A DNA stretch of 12,372 bases from Acidimicrobiia bacterium (GTDB lineage: Bacteria > Actinomycetota > Acidimicrobiia > IMCC26256 > JAENVU01), in NCBI GenBank assembly GCA_016650415.1, contig JAENVU010000405.1, positions 1 through 12,372 of the forward strand, in the 5' to 3' direction. Under the pieces are notes generated by a model. It was not told the DNA's origin. It was given only the letters and a program-made list of their open reading frames with translations, and did no database searches. Positions 1-7,221 of this stretch are shown here, one piece after another. The number at the start of each line of letters is the position of its first letter. Position 1 is the first letter of the stretch. The translations under genes and the position numbers were made by a program.

Positions 1-72
1 GACCACCACCGGCCCGAGCGCGCCGAACGCTACGCCCAGAAGTGGCTCAGAGCCGTCGTCGTCCGTCCATGA
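1..72 (+). CDS. C-terminal end of an unidentified protein (truncated by window edge)
   Basis: Frame 1 is open from the first base to a TGA at 70-72 and encodes 23 residues rich in Arg, Glu and Ala (ending in KWLRAVVVRP). Nineteen of the 23 codons end in G or C, as in the real genes of this window and unlike the other two frames. This suggests the tail of a gene entering from the left. The fragment is too short to assign a family. It is followed by a 158-base spacer holding the next gene's promoter, so it is probably the last gene of its own unit. A weak stem (140-145 with 152-157, loop of six) lies in that spacer without a T-run. Confidence 0.45.
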   Translation, partial: DHHRPERAERYAQKWLRAVVVRP

Positions 73-171
73 CATCGGCCCCATCATTCCCCATGGCGAC
101 GCGCACAGCAGCAGGTCAGGAGTTCGAAATCTCCCGCCCGGCTCCAGCTGCGGAGTCACGGCCTCGAGACC

Positions 172-200
172 TTGACCGCCATCGCACCGCTGGGTACAAC
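172..200 (+). promoter_or_regulatory. Sigma-70-type promoter for the monooxygenase/hydrolase pair
   Basis: TTGACC at 172-177 and TACAAC at 195-200 are separated by exactly 17 bases. Transcription would start near 207, leaving a leader of about 24 bases that contains the GGGGAGGGA ribosome binding site just before the ATG at 231. Five of six -35 bases and four of six -10 bases match consensus. The spacing and position fit a housekeeping promoter for the two genes downstream. Confidence 0.65.
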
Positions 201-230
201 TCTCAGGGTGAGCGCGTCGGGGGAGGGACC

Positions 231-521
231 ATGAGCGTGACGGTTGTCGTGAACTTCGTCGCGGCGGAGGGCAGGGCCGAGCAGCTGTTGGCGCTGCTCC
301 GGGAAGGGCGTGACGCCAGCCGGGCCGCCGACGGTTGCGAGTTCTTCGAATTGTTTCAGCGTGAGGACGATCCGCTCAAGTTCATGTTCTTCGAACGCTG
401 GACCTCGCTCGACGCGCACCACGACAACATGGCGCGGAACATCGATGCGACCGGCCATCTCGGGAAGATCCTTCCGCTACTGGACGGGTCCATCGATAAC
501 GGGGTTCTCGAAGCCAGGTAG
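231..521 (+). CDS. Antibiotic biosynthesis monooxygenase (ABM)-fold protein, putative quinol monooxygenase
   Basis: A 96-residue protein of the dimeric alpha/beta-barrel ABM/YgiN type. It starts with a beta strand (MSVTVVVNFVAAEG), has a helix with REGRDASRAADGC at about 24-36, a central strand with the family-like EFFELFQREDDP at 37-48, then FMFFERWTSLDAHHDNM at 51-67 and a C-terminal strand. The FERW-x-S-x-DAH pattern is characteristic of ABM domains. The length is normal for the family. The start is set by the purine-rich GGGGAGGGA four bases upstream; the longer upstream frame has no such site. Members oxidise quinols or polyketide-like aromatics without metal or flavin, but some only bind ligand, so the substrate is unknown. 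It is 30 bases from the hydrolase gene and probably co-transcribed with it. Confidence 0.8.
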   Translation: MSVTVVVNFVAAEGRAEQLLALLREGRDASRAADGCEFFELFQREDDPLKFMFFERWTSLDAHHDNMARNIDATGHLGKILPLLDGSIDNGVLEAR

Positions 522-551
522 TGGCCTTCAGCTCCTCGCTGTGGAGGTGGC

Positions 552-1352
552 ATGGATTCAGTCGAGGTGGACGGACTTCGCATCGCGTTTGAGCGGGCGG
601 GTTCGGGGCCTGCGCTGGTTCTGCTCCACGGCGCAGTCTGTGACAGTCGAGTCTGGCGTGAGGAGCTCGACGACTTTTCGTCCGACTACACGGTCGTTGC
701 ATGGGAAGCCCCTGGATGCGGCAGCTCTGAAGATCCACCAGAGAGTTTTCGGCTCGGTGAGTATGCGCACTGTCTTGCGGGGTTGATCGAAGCTCTGCAC
801 CTGAGCCGGCCGCATCTTCTCGGACACTCGTGGGGTTCCGGCCTTGCCTTGGAGCTGTGCCGTCAGAGGCCCGGGGTCGCGGCGTCCTGTTCGCTCGTTG
901 GTGGATATGCCGGTTGGGCCGGATCCCTTCCCGAATCCGAGGTCACGCGGCGCCTCGAGTTCGCTCTGCACATCGCGGAACTTGCCGATGGCGAGTTCGA
1001 TCCGGGCTCGATGCCCGGACTCTTCTCCTCGCGGATGCCCGCGCATCGAGCGCAGGAGTTGGCCAGGATCATGGCGGACATCCGTCCGGTGGGGACGCGC
1101 GCCATGGCGCGCGCTTTCGCGGAGGCTGATCTGCGAGACGCCCTGGGGGCCATCCTCGTTCCGGCCGTCGTGCTCTGTGGCGACGAGGACGAGCGATCAC
1201 CTCGCAGTGTGGGGGAGGCGCTTCATGCGGCGCTGCCGCGGTCGACCCTCGTCGTTCTTCGCGGACTCGGACATGAGATGTTTCTCGAAGCGCCAGATGT
1301 CGTGCGCCACGCGGTGCGTTCCTTCCTCCGTTCCGTTGATTCGCAGACCTGA
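552..1352 (+). CDS. Alpha/beta hydrolase
   Basis: A 266-residue single-domain cytosolic alpha/beta hydrolase. It shows the oxyanion-hole LLHG at 24-27, the nucleophile elbow GHSWG at 91-95 (Ser93), the acid loop GDEDERSP at 210-217 (probably Asp213) and the catalytic His241 in GLGHEMF. A helical cap lies between about residues 125 and 195. The ATG at 552 follows GGAGG by a few bases. All triad residues are present, so it should be active, but esterase, C-C hydrolase or other activities cannot be told apart from sequence. It is downstream of the ABM-fold gene and probably shares its promoter. ABM and hydrolase pairs occur in aromatic or polyketide metabolism, which makes a joint role plausible but unproven. 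Confidence 0.85.
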   Translation: MDSVEVDGLRIAFERAGSGPALVLLHGAVCDSRVWREELDDFSSDYTVVAWEAPGCGSSEDPPESFRLGEYAHCLAGLIEALHLSRPHLLGHSWGSGLALELCRQRPGVAASCSLVGGYAGWAGSLPESEVTRRLEFALHIAELADGEFDPGSMPGLFSSRMPAHRAQELARIMADIRPVGTRAMARAFAEADLRDALGAILVPAVVLCGDEDERSPRSVGEALHAALPRSTLVVLRGLGHEMFLEAPDVVRHAVRSFLRSVDSQT

Positions 1353-1386
1353 GGCTCCGTCACCGCCGTGCCACCACGCGGCACAG

Positions 1387-1407
1387 CGCACAGCAGATAC
1401 GTGTGCG
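1387..1407. terminator. Weak hairpin in the convergent gap (possible terminator)
   Basis: CGCACA at 1387-1392 pairs perfectly with TGTGCG at 1402-1407 across a nine-base loop, with one further G.T pair outside. It lies in the 145-base gap between the convergent hydrolase and VOC genes, where a bidirectional terminator would be expected. There is no T-tract on either strand and the stem is short, so this is only a candidate. I saw nothing else clear in this gap. Confidence 0.2.
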
Positions 1408-1497
1408 TCCTGTGCTCGCGCGTGACCTTGCGTTTCGTTCGGTAGCCCTGCTCATTGTGAGCGTTCGCAGACGCCGTCATCGTCGGGCCCGTGCTGA

Positions 1498-1893
1498 TCA
1501 GCCAGGTGGAGCGAAGATCTCGAGAGCGATGCCATCGGGATCACGGAAGCTCACGCCCGATCCGTACGTGGCGTCCTTGATCCCGCCGTGCTGAACGCCG
1601 AGTTCGTCGAGCTTGTGAACCCAGCTCTCGAGCTCGGCCCGATCGGCGCAGCCGAATGCGAGGTGGTCCAGCCCGACACGGAACTCGGTGAAGTTGTCTT
1701 CGGGCGCGGCCTGTGCGTGTTGATGGAGCCCGATGAGTGTGTTCCCGAGCATGTAGACGGTGTGATGGAAATTCGGGTCGGTGTCCTCGTCGAGCACCGG
1801 ACTCGCGTCGAAGAGGTTCTCGTACCAGGGAACACTCACCGCCAGGTCGCGAACGGTGAGCGCGACGTGGGTGAGCGGGGGAAATGTCGACAT
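1498..1893 (-). CDS. VOC superfamily (glyoxalase/bleomycin-resistance/dioxygenase fold) protein
   Basis: A 131-residue protein with the paired beta-alpha-beta-beta-beta modules of the vicinal oxygen chelate fold. LTHVALTVRDLAVSVPWYENLF (first module, His9) and GLDHLAFGCADRAELESW (second module, His77) are typical. The C-terminal GVSFRDPDGIALEIFAPPG supplies Glu125, and His57 lies in LIGLHQH, so a metal site is credible. The ATG at 1893 is chosen over the in-frame upstream start because AGGAGA stands six bases before it. Members include glyoxalase I, extradiol dioxygenases, epimerases and resistance proteins; this one cannot be assigned. It is 147 bases from the methyltransferase upstream. A TTGACG (1972-1967, minus strand) lies between them, but the sequence 17 bases on (AAAGCT) is a poor -10. 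Confidence 0.8.
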   Translation of the reverse strand: MSTFPPLTHVALTVRDLAVSVPWYENLFDASPVLDEDTDPNFHHTVYMLGNTLIGLHQHAQAAPEDNFTEFRVGLDHLAFGCADRAELESWVHKLDELGVQHGGIKDATYGSGVSFRDPDGIALEIFAPPG

Positions 1894-1916
1894 CGGTCTC
1901 CTAGGTTTCCGGGTTC

Positions 1917-2066
1917 TCACGGAGCGGCCAGCGTGAGGGTCCGAGCTTTGTTGATTCGGTGGTATTCGTCAAGCATCTCGCAGCGCTTCCGATCCGCGCG
2001 ACCGCAGAGAGCTATGGGCCGACCAGGGCAGTCGCCGTGGTCATGGCTTGCGTGCGGTGGTGACAC
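1917..2066 (-). other. Short unrecognised ORF, possibly a gene remnant
   Basis: This 49-codon frame, too short for routine gene calling, opens with GTG inside the 3' end of the methyltransferase gene and ends with TGA at 1919-1917. An internal ATG at 1976 would give a 19-residue peptide. The residues after the overlap (IALCGRADRKRCEMLDEY, then HRINKAR) look protein-like, with mixed charged and aromatic residues, but I recognise no family. About two thirds of its codons end in G or C, less than in neighbouring genes. It may be chance, a leader peptide for the VOC gene, or the remains of a lost gene. Confidence 0.15.
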
Positions 2067-2883
2067 GGGCCAGGCCGGGAGCCACGAGGTGGCCGTCGAC
2101 CTCGTACTCCGTCATGGCCGCGAGCGTCGCCGAGCGGATGCGTTCACGACCGGCGTCGTCGGTCATCGACAGTCCGGCGACGACGGGTGCCGCGACCTCC
2201 GACATGTACTCCCAGAACCGATCGGGCGGCGCGACGCGGGCGGCGACGGCGACGTCATCTTCGGCGACAACGTGCAACCCGGCGGCTTCGAACAACGCCG
2301 AGATGAAACCAGGGGCTGCGCATCGGAACAGTCCGGGTGCGTCGGGCGCCGCCGCCGGGAGGTCGACCACCTTGGCGATCTCTCCCATTGGGACCGTGGC
2401 CCACGCGTTCGATGCCGGTTCGGCCCAGACGGCGGTGCTGACCACGCCACCGGGACGGAGCACTCGCGCGAACTCGCGCGCCGCGGCATCGATGTCGGGG
2501 AAGAACATGAACCCGAAACGGCACGACACGGAGTCGAAGGAGGCGTCGTCGAATGGGAGCGCACTGGCGTCGGCCTCACGCACCTCGACATTTTCCAAGC
2601 CTCGCCTCGAAGCCGCGTTGCTCGCCCCTTCGAGCATGCCCAGTGACAGGTCGGACAGCACCACGCGCCCCCGCGGCGCGAGTGCGGCGATCGTGAGGCC
2701 CGGTTCACCCGTCCCGGCCGCCACTTCGAGATGGGAGGCGTCGTCACGGGGGTCGATGCGTGCGACGATCGATTCGCCGACGGGACGCAGCATGTCCATG
2801 ACAAGTTCGTCCCACTTCTGCCAACCGGGCGAGAACCGGTCCCAGGTCGCGCGCTGTTGGGCTCGGATCTCATCGGGTTGCAT
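2041..2883 (-). CDS. Class I SAM-dependent methyltransferase (UbiE/Methyltransf_11-like)
   Basis: A 280-residue protein. SAM motif I is LEVAAGTGEPG at 52-62, with the acidic residue after strand 2 at Asp78 (VVLSDLS), motif II-like ADASALPFDDASFDSV at 104-119 and motif III-like ARVLRPGG at 139-146. The N-terminal RATWDRFSPGWQKWDELV resembles UbiE-type small-molecule methyltransferases. The ATG at 2883 is preceded by GAGG about seven bases upstream. The C-terminal third (about 180-280) probably forms the substrate cap. It shares the EVAAGTG, FG-x-MFF and RVLRPGG signatures with the methyltransferase at 5136-5957, so the two are related. The substrate is unknown. It diverges from the nitrilase gene across 226 bases. 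Confidence 0.85.
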   Translation of the reverse strand: MQPDEIRAQQRATWDRFSPGWQKWDELVMDMLRPVGESIVARIDPRDDASHLEVAAGTGEPGLTIAALAPRGRVVLSDLSLGMLEGASNAASRRGLENVEVREADASALPFDDASFDSVSCRFGFMFFPDIDAAAREFARVLRPGGVVSTAVWAEPASNAWATVPMGEIAKVVDLPAAAPDAPGLFRCAAPGFISALFEAAGLHVVAEDDVAVAARVAPPDRFWEYMSEVAAPVVAGLSMTDDAGRERIRSATLAAMTEYEVDGHLVAPGLARVTTARKP

Positions 2884-3004
2884 GGTGTACCTCGTCTCGA
2901 CGATCGGCGAGAGCAGGGCCGGCGATCCACCTGCCCCTATTTCGGCGGTGATCTTGGCAGAGTGAGCTCAGTGAGGCCATCGTGATGGACGGGCCGGGGT
3001 CGGG

Positions 3005-3027
3005 GCGTCGACCTCGCCGGTCGACGC
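3005..3027. promoter_or_regulatory. Perfect 9-bp inverted repeat upstream of the nitrilase gene
   Basis: GCGTCGACC at 3005-3013 is the exact reverse complement of GGTCGACGC at 3019-3027, with five bases (TCGCC) between. It lies in the divergent spacer between the methyltransferase and nitrilase genes, about 83 bases before the chosen nitrilase start. The same half-site GGTCGACG recurs at 3103-3110, overlapping that start codon. It could be an operator for a dimeric regulator or a stem-loop in the nitrilase leader. No convincing -35/-10 pair was found in this spacer for either gene. Confidence 0.4.
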
Positions 3028-3109
3028 GCTCTGCTCGGATTCGTTTGCGACCGCGGTGCCCGGCTGCAAAGGTCGTGAGGCAACCAATCCGCGAGCAGTC
3101 GAGGTCGAC

Positions 3110-4060
3110 GTGCGAGCAACAGTGATCCAAGGGACTCCGGTGTTTCTCGACCGCGAGGCAACCACCGAGAAGGCATGTCGACTCATCGAGGCAGCCGGTG
3201 CGAGCGGCGCGGAGCTGATCGTGTTTCCGGAGGCGTTCATTCCGGCCTATCCCGATTGGGTCTGGCGCCGAACTCCCTGGAACGACGGCGAGTCCGACTG
3301 GTTCGGTCGTCTGGTCGAGAACTCGGTCACCGTTCCGAGCGTGACGACGGCTGCGATCGGGGCGGCCGCGCGCGACGCCGGCGCGTATGTCGCCATGGGT
3401 GTGAACGAACTGGAGCCGAATGGCGGGACGCTCTACAACACGCTGCTGTGGTTCGGCCCTGACGGGGTGCTGCTCGGGAAGCACCGCAAACTGATGCCGA
3501 CCGGCGGTGAGCGGCTCGTGTGGGGCACTGGAGATGGCTCAGGGCTCCGGGTCTACGAGACCCCGTTCGGTCGGATCGGTGGACTGTTGTGCTGGGAGAA
3601 CTACATGCCGTTGGCTCGAACGGCCCTCTACGCCCAGGGAATCGACATCTACGTTGCGCCCACGTGGGACAACAGTGACGAGTGGATCAGCACGCTTCGC
3701 CACATCGCGAAGGAAGGGCAGTGTTGGGTGCTCGGAGCGACGCCGTGCATCCGCGGTTCGGATGTCCCGGCCGAGATCCCCGGTCGCGACGAGATCTACG
3801 GGGGAGACGACGACTGGATGTCGAAGGGCAACAGCACCATCGTCGCCCCAGGTGGCGCGATCGTCGCGGGTCCACTCATCGGGGAGGAGGGAACGGTCAC
3901 GGCCGATCTGGACATGAGTCTCGTTCGGCGCGGCAAGCGACAGTTCGATGTCGTGGGCCACTACGCGCGGCCCGACATCTTCAACCTCGCGGTCCGGCCG
4001 GCTCCGAGCGGACCGGTCCGTTTCCTCGATGCCGCGGGCGACGAGGACCAGGGTTCCTGA
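3110..4060 (+). CDS. Nitrilase (C-N hydrolase superfamily)
   Basis: A 316-residue protein with the full nitrilase catalytic set: Glu41 in VFPEAFIPAYP, Lys127 in GKHRKLMPT, and Cys161 in GGLLCWENYMPLAR, with Glu163 in the CWEN context typical of true (branch 1) nitrilases. These convert nitriles to carboxylic acid and ammonia. The length is near the usual 310-370. I chose the GTG at 3110: GAGG is five bases upstream, and the protein then begins with the first core strand (VRATVIQGTPVFLDREAT) as family members do. The alternative GTG at 3056 adds 18 residues with no family character. An aliphatic, aromatic or cyano-amino-acid substrate cannot be chosen. Its stop is four bases from the stop of the convergent homocysteine methyltransferase gene. 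Confidence 0.88.
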   Translation: MRATVIQGTPVFLDREATTEKACRLIEAAGASGAELIVFPEAFIPAYPDWVWRRTPWNDGESDWFGRLVENSVTVPSVTTAAIGAAARDAGAYVAMGVNELEPNGGTLYNTLLWFGPDGVLLGKHRKLMPTGGERLVWGTGDGSGLRVYETPFGRIGGLLCWENYMPLARTALYAQGIDIYVAPTWDNSDEWISTLRHIAKEGQCWVLGATPCIRGSDVPAEIPGRDEIYGGDDDWMSKGNSTIVAPGGAIVAGPLIGEEGTVTADLDMSLVRRGKRQFDVVGHYARPDIFNLAVRPAPSGPVRFLDAAGDEDQGS

Positions 4061-4064
4061 CTGG

Positions 4065-5003
4065 TCAACCACCGAGCGCCCGGGCAGTGGCGATGGCCTC
4101 GATGTGGCGGGAGTCGGTGCCGCAGCAGCCACCGAGCACCGTGATGGTGGGGATGGCCGCGTGGAGCTGTGCGAGTTGGGCGCCGAACTCGGTGGGGTCG
4201 CCGTCGTCGAGTTCCTCGCACTCGTCGAGCTCGGCGTGACTCAGCCGCGACGCGTTCGCTCGCAGGCCTCTGATCCTCGAGAGTGATGGGTGCGTCCCGG
4301 CGAGCGTGTCCGAGAAATGATCGGGGTGCGCGCAGTTGATCATGTAGTAGCTCGGTGCGTTCCCGGTCGCGCCGTCGACGGCTGCGATTGCATCGCCGAG
4401 AAGCATTCCATCGGGCAGCGTGCCGTCGGTCTCGACGGTGAACGAGATCGCAACCGGAACCCCCACCTCCTCGGCCGCGGTCGCGATCCCGATGGCCTCG
4501 GCGGTGTTCGTGAGTGTGAGTGCGCTGATGAAGTCGACGCCGGCCGCCGCGAGAGCTTCCACTTGATCCCGGTGGTAGTCGGCGGCTTCATCGATCTGCA
4601 TCGACCCCAGATCGCTGTACGCATCACCACGCGGTCCGACGCACCCGCTGATGACGACCGTCGTTTCGGCTTCCTTCTCGCGGAGGTCCAGGAGGAAATC
4701 GGCCGAGCGCCGATTGACGTCACGCAGCGCGGATTCGTCGTACCCGAGGCTCGCACCCCAGTCCGCACTGGCCCGCCACGTCAGCGTCTCGAAGACGAGC
4801 CCGTACCCGGCAGTGGAGCCGATGCGGAGATAGTCGCGGTAGTAGGCCATCAATGTGTCGCGCGCACTGGGATCGTCGTGGAGGACGAAGCTCGCGAACT
4901 CGGGAAGGTCGATGCCGTGCCGGAAGATGAGTTCGGTCTCGATTCCACCGTCGGTGAGGAATACCGCATCACCGAGTTGGGGAAGTGCTGGGCTCGGGTT
5001 CAT
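4065..5003 (-). CDS. Homocysteine S-methyltransferase family protein (zinc-dependent)
   Basis: A 312-residue (beta/alpha)8-barrel methyltransferase. The N-terminus FLTDGGIETELIFRHGIDLP (15-34) is the usual first strand, and ISGCVGPRGDAYS lies at 118-130. The zinc ligands are Cys224 in INCAHPDH and Cys293-Cys294 in GGCCGTDSRHI, all present. The ATG at 5003 has a perfect AGGAGG six bases upstream, better than the longer frame starting at 5069. Family members transfer a methyl group from S-methylmethionine, SAM or betaine-like donors to homocysteine, making methionine; the donor here is unknown. There are no cobalamin or folate domains, so it is not MetH. It has its own promoter at 5034-5062 and could regenerate methionine for SAM, which the two nearby methyltransferases consume. 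Confidence 0.88.
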   Translation of the reverse strand: MNPSPALPQLGDAVFLTDGGIETELIFRHGIDLPEFASFVLHDDPSARDTLMAYYRDYLRIGSTAGYGLVFETLTWRASADWGASLGYDESALRDVNRRSADFLLDLREKEAETTVVISGCVGPRGDAYSDLGSMQIDEAADYHRDQVEALAAAGVDFISALTLTNTAEAIGIATAAEEVGVPVAISFTVETDGTLPDGMLLGDAIAAVDGATGNAPSYYMINCAHPDHFSDTLAGTHPSLSRIRGLRANASRLSHAELDECEELDDGDPTEFGAQLAQLHAAIPTITVLGGCCGTDSRHIEAIATARALGG

Positions 5004-5033
5004 GGCGCCTCCTGCCGGCGGATCTGCGGGCCG

Positions 5034-5062
5034 ACGGTATGGCGAGGGCGTGGATCCGTCAA
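5034..5062 (-). promoter_or_regulatory. Sigma-70-type promoter for the homocysteine S-methyltransferase gene
   Basis: Read on the minus strand, TTGACG (5062-5057) and TACCGT (5039-5034) are separated by exactly 17 bases. Transcription would start near 5027 and the leader of about 24 bases contains the AGGAGG site just before the ATG at 5003. This is the best promoter in the window, with a -35 matching five of six bases. Confidence 0.7.
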
Positions 5063-5135
5063 CGAGCACGAGTCGAATTGTTCGTGAGCATTGAAGAACC
5101 TCACGGTCCCGCGAGGTATCGGCGATGATGCGACG

Positions 5136-5957
5136 ATGAGTGAATCCGCTTCCGACCCCGCGTTCTCGTCGGAGGTAGCCGACGACTACGACGCCCTGCT
5201 CGTCCCGATGCTGTTCGAGCCGTACGCGGAGGCCGCGGCGAAGCGGCTCGCCAACATCGAGGACGGTTCAATCCGCGAAGTCGCGGCGGGGACGGGAGTC
5301 GTGACTCGGGCCATGGCGCGGATCGTCCCGAGCACGGTCGAGATCACTGCCACCGATCTCAGCCCGAGCATGATCGAACGGGCGTCCGGTATCGGTACCG
5401 CGCGGTCGATCACCTGGGAGCCGGCAGACGTGATGGCGTTGCCCTACGGCGACCAGAGTTTCGACGCGGTGGTCTGTCAGTTCGGGGTGATGTTCTTCAG
5501 ACCCAAGCCCGCCGCGTTCGCCGAGGTGGTGCGAGTGCTGCGGCCGGGTGGTCGGTTCGAGTTCAGCGTGTGGGACGGGCTCGAGGACAACGAGTTCGCC
5601 GATGTCGTGGCCGCCTCGTTGGCGGCACTGTTTCCCGACGACCCGATCATGTTCGTGGAGCGAGTGCCGCACGGCTATCACGATGCCGACACGATTCGGG
5701 CCGATCTCCGAGCCGGCGGGTTCGCCGCCGATCCGACGATCGAGCACCTCGCGCTCACGAGCCGGGCCGCGACTTCGGCCGACGTGGCCATGGCGTTCTG
5801 TTTGGGTACACCGATACGCGGTGAACTCGAACGACGCCGAGCGGGGTGCCTTCCGGAGGCGGTGCGGGTTGCCACGGCGGCCCTCGATGAGCGATTCGGG
5901 CCGACCGCGCTCGCGGGTCGTATGAGTGCTGCGCTCGTGAGCGTGTCGAGTCCGTAG
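5136..5957 (+). CDS. Class I SAM-dependent methyltransferase
   Basis: A 273-residue methyltransferase. Motif I is EVAAGTGVVTRAMA at 48-61, the ribose-binding acid is Asp74 in ATDLSPSMI, and ADVMALPYGDQSFDAVVCQFG lies at 97-117. The post-motif RVLRPGGRFEFSVWD is at 133-147. Likely a small-molecule methyltransferase like the one at 2041-2883, with which it shares FG-x-MFF and RVLRPGG. The start is uncertain: the ATG at 5136 fits the domain but lacks a clear ribosome binding site (the nearest GAGG is 19 bases away), while an in-frame TTG at 5091 would add 15 residues. It diverges from the homocysteine methyltransferase gene, and its stop overlaps the antiporter start, so the two are probably translated together. 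Confidence 0.82.
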   Translation: MSESASDPAFSSEVADDYDALLVPMLFEPYAEAAAKRLANIEDGSIREVAAGTGVVTRAMARIVPSTVEITATDLSPSMIERASGIGTARSITWEPADVMALPYGDQSFDAVVCQFGVMFFRPKPAAFAEVVRVLRPGGRFEFSVWDGLEDNEFADVVAASLAALFPDDPIMFVERVPHGYHDADTIRADLRAGGFAADPTIEHLALTSRAATSADVAMAFCLGTPIRGELERRRAGCLPEAVRVATAALDERFGPTALAGRMSAALVSVSSP

Positions 5958-7210
5958 TGGACAGTTCGGAGATCTTCCTCGGTCTCGGTCTGCTGCTCGG
6001 GCTCGGCGTCGGTTGCCAGGTCGTCGCGCACCGGCTCCGGCTGCCCGCGATCGTCCTGCTGCTGCCGGTCGGTTTTGCCGTGGGCCAGCTGACGCACACG
6101 GTCGACCCTCGGGATCTCTTCGGTGCCTCGTTCTCGCCGATGGTGAGCTTGGCCGTTGCGGTGATCCTGTTCGAAGGGGGCCTCAACCTGAAGGTGCGGG
6201 ACCTCGAAGGCCACAGCCAGCGGGTGGTGCGGCGGTTGGTCGTCCGAGGGGTCCTCATCACCTGGTGCGCGACGGCGCTCATCGCGATCCCGTTGTTCTC
6301 GGTTTCGACGGGGACCGCCGTCATGTTGGGCGCCATCCTCCTCGTCTCCGGGCCGACGGTCGTCGGCCCGATCCTGCGGATCGCGCGACCGGGACAACGC
6401 CTCACCGCGATACTCGAATGGGAAAGCACGACGATCGATCCGATCGGGGCGATCATTGCGGCGCTCGTGTTCCAGGCGCTCCAGCACCAGGTGGGGCTGC
6501 GGCCGGGCCGGGAGTTGCTCGACTTCGCGGCCAGCGTCGGCTTCGGCGTCGTCGCGGGATTGATCGGAACTGTCCTGCTCTGGCTCGTGATCGATCGTGT
6601 CGGCCTCACGGGCGTGGTGGCGACCGAGGCCACGATTGCGGTGGTCGTTGCCGTCGCCGCGATCTGCAACTCCATTCGGGCCGACACCGGGCTGATCGCG
6701 GCGATCACGATGGGGATGGCACTCGCCAACATTCCGGGGATCAGGTCACCCGAGGATCGACCGTTCTTCGGCACTCTGGTCGAGCTGATGATCGGCGTGC
6801 TGTTCATTGCGATCTCGGCGACCGTGACCGTCGATCAGGTGGCGGACGTGTTGGTTCCGTCGGTCGCACTCATTGCGGTGCTCGTGCTGGTGGTGCGGCC
6901 GTTGGTCGCCGTGGTCGCGACCCACGGTACCGATCTCACCCGAGGGGAACGGGCCTTCATCGCCCTGATCGATCCGCGCGGCATCGTGGCCGCGTCAACT
7001 GCCGCGACCTTCGCAGGCCCGTTGGCAGTCTCGAATATCCGCGGCGCGGAGGTGTTGCTCCCGGTGACGTTCCTGGTGATCGTGGGCACGGTCACGATCG
7101 CAGGACTCCTCGCCCTCCCGGCCAAGCGCACCCTCGGGTTGGACTCGATCGGTCCGGCGCCCGGACCCGACGATCCGGATCGGGCACCGCCGTCGTTCGC
7201 GGAGGAGTAG
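5957..7210 (+). CDS. CPA-family cation:proton antiporter (NhaP-like)
   Basis: A 417-residue polytopic membrane protein with about a dozen hydrophobic segments from residue 5 to 388 and a short acidic, Pro-rich cytosolic tail. Family motifs include LFEGGLNLKVRDL (71-83), LVSGPTVVGPILR (129-141) and the ion-site segment EWESTTIDPIGAIIA (154-168), with IDPRGIVAAST at 338-348. Such proteins exchange Na+ or K+ for H+ across the cell membrane. Asp161 sits where the transport Asp is expected, but the Asn before it in the Asn-Asp pair of well-studied NhaP proteins is Ile here. The GTG start shares its G with the preceding TAG stop (TAGTG), indicating translational coupling. No TrkA-N or other regulatory domain is attached. 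Confidence 0.87.
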   Translation: MDSSEIFLGLGLLLGLGVGCQVVAHRLRLPAIVLLLPVGFAVGQLTHTVDPRDLFGASFSPMVSLAVAVILFEGGLNLKVRDLEGHSQRVVRRLVVRGVLITWCATALIAIPLFSVSTGTAVMLGAILLVSGPTVVGPILRIARPGQRLTAILEWESTTIDPIGAIIAALVFQALQHQVGLRPGRELLDFAASVGFGVVAGLIGTVLLWLVIDRVGLTGVVATEATIAVVVAVAAICNSIRADTGLIAAITMGMALANIPGIRSPEDRPFFGTLVELMIGVLFIAISATVTVDQVADVLVPSVALIAVLVLVVRPLVAVVATHGTDLTRGERAFIALIDPRGIVAASTAATFAGPLAVSNIRGAEVLLPVTFLVIVGTVTIAGLLALPAKRTLGLDSIGPAPGPDDPDRAPPSFAEE

Positions 7211-7221
7211 TGCCGGCGCGC

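Noticed and set aside
1588..2646. Plus-strand open frame of 352 codons opposite the VOC and methyltransferase genes
   Set aside because: Antisense shadow caused by high GC; the minus-strand genes have conserved motifs and ribosome binding sites.
2961..2975. AGTGAG-CTC-AGTGAG direct repeat in the methyltransferase-nitrilase spacer
   Set aside because: Two short copies only, and no link to a promoter; easily chance.
3056..3109. Upstream GTG start for the nitrilase
   Set aside because: It adds 18 residues before the first core strand, lacks a good ribosome binding site, and family members begin near the residue encoded at 3110.
4058..4067. TGACTGGTCA, a palindrome containing the stop codons of both convergent genes
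   Set aside because: The two-base loop is too small for a stable hairpin; the symmetry follows from two facing TGA stops.
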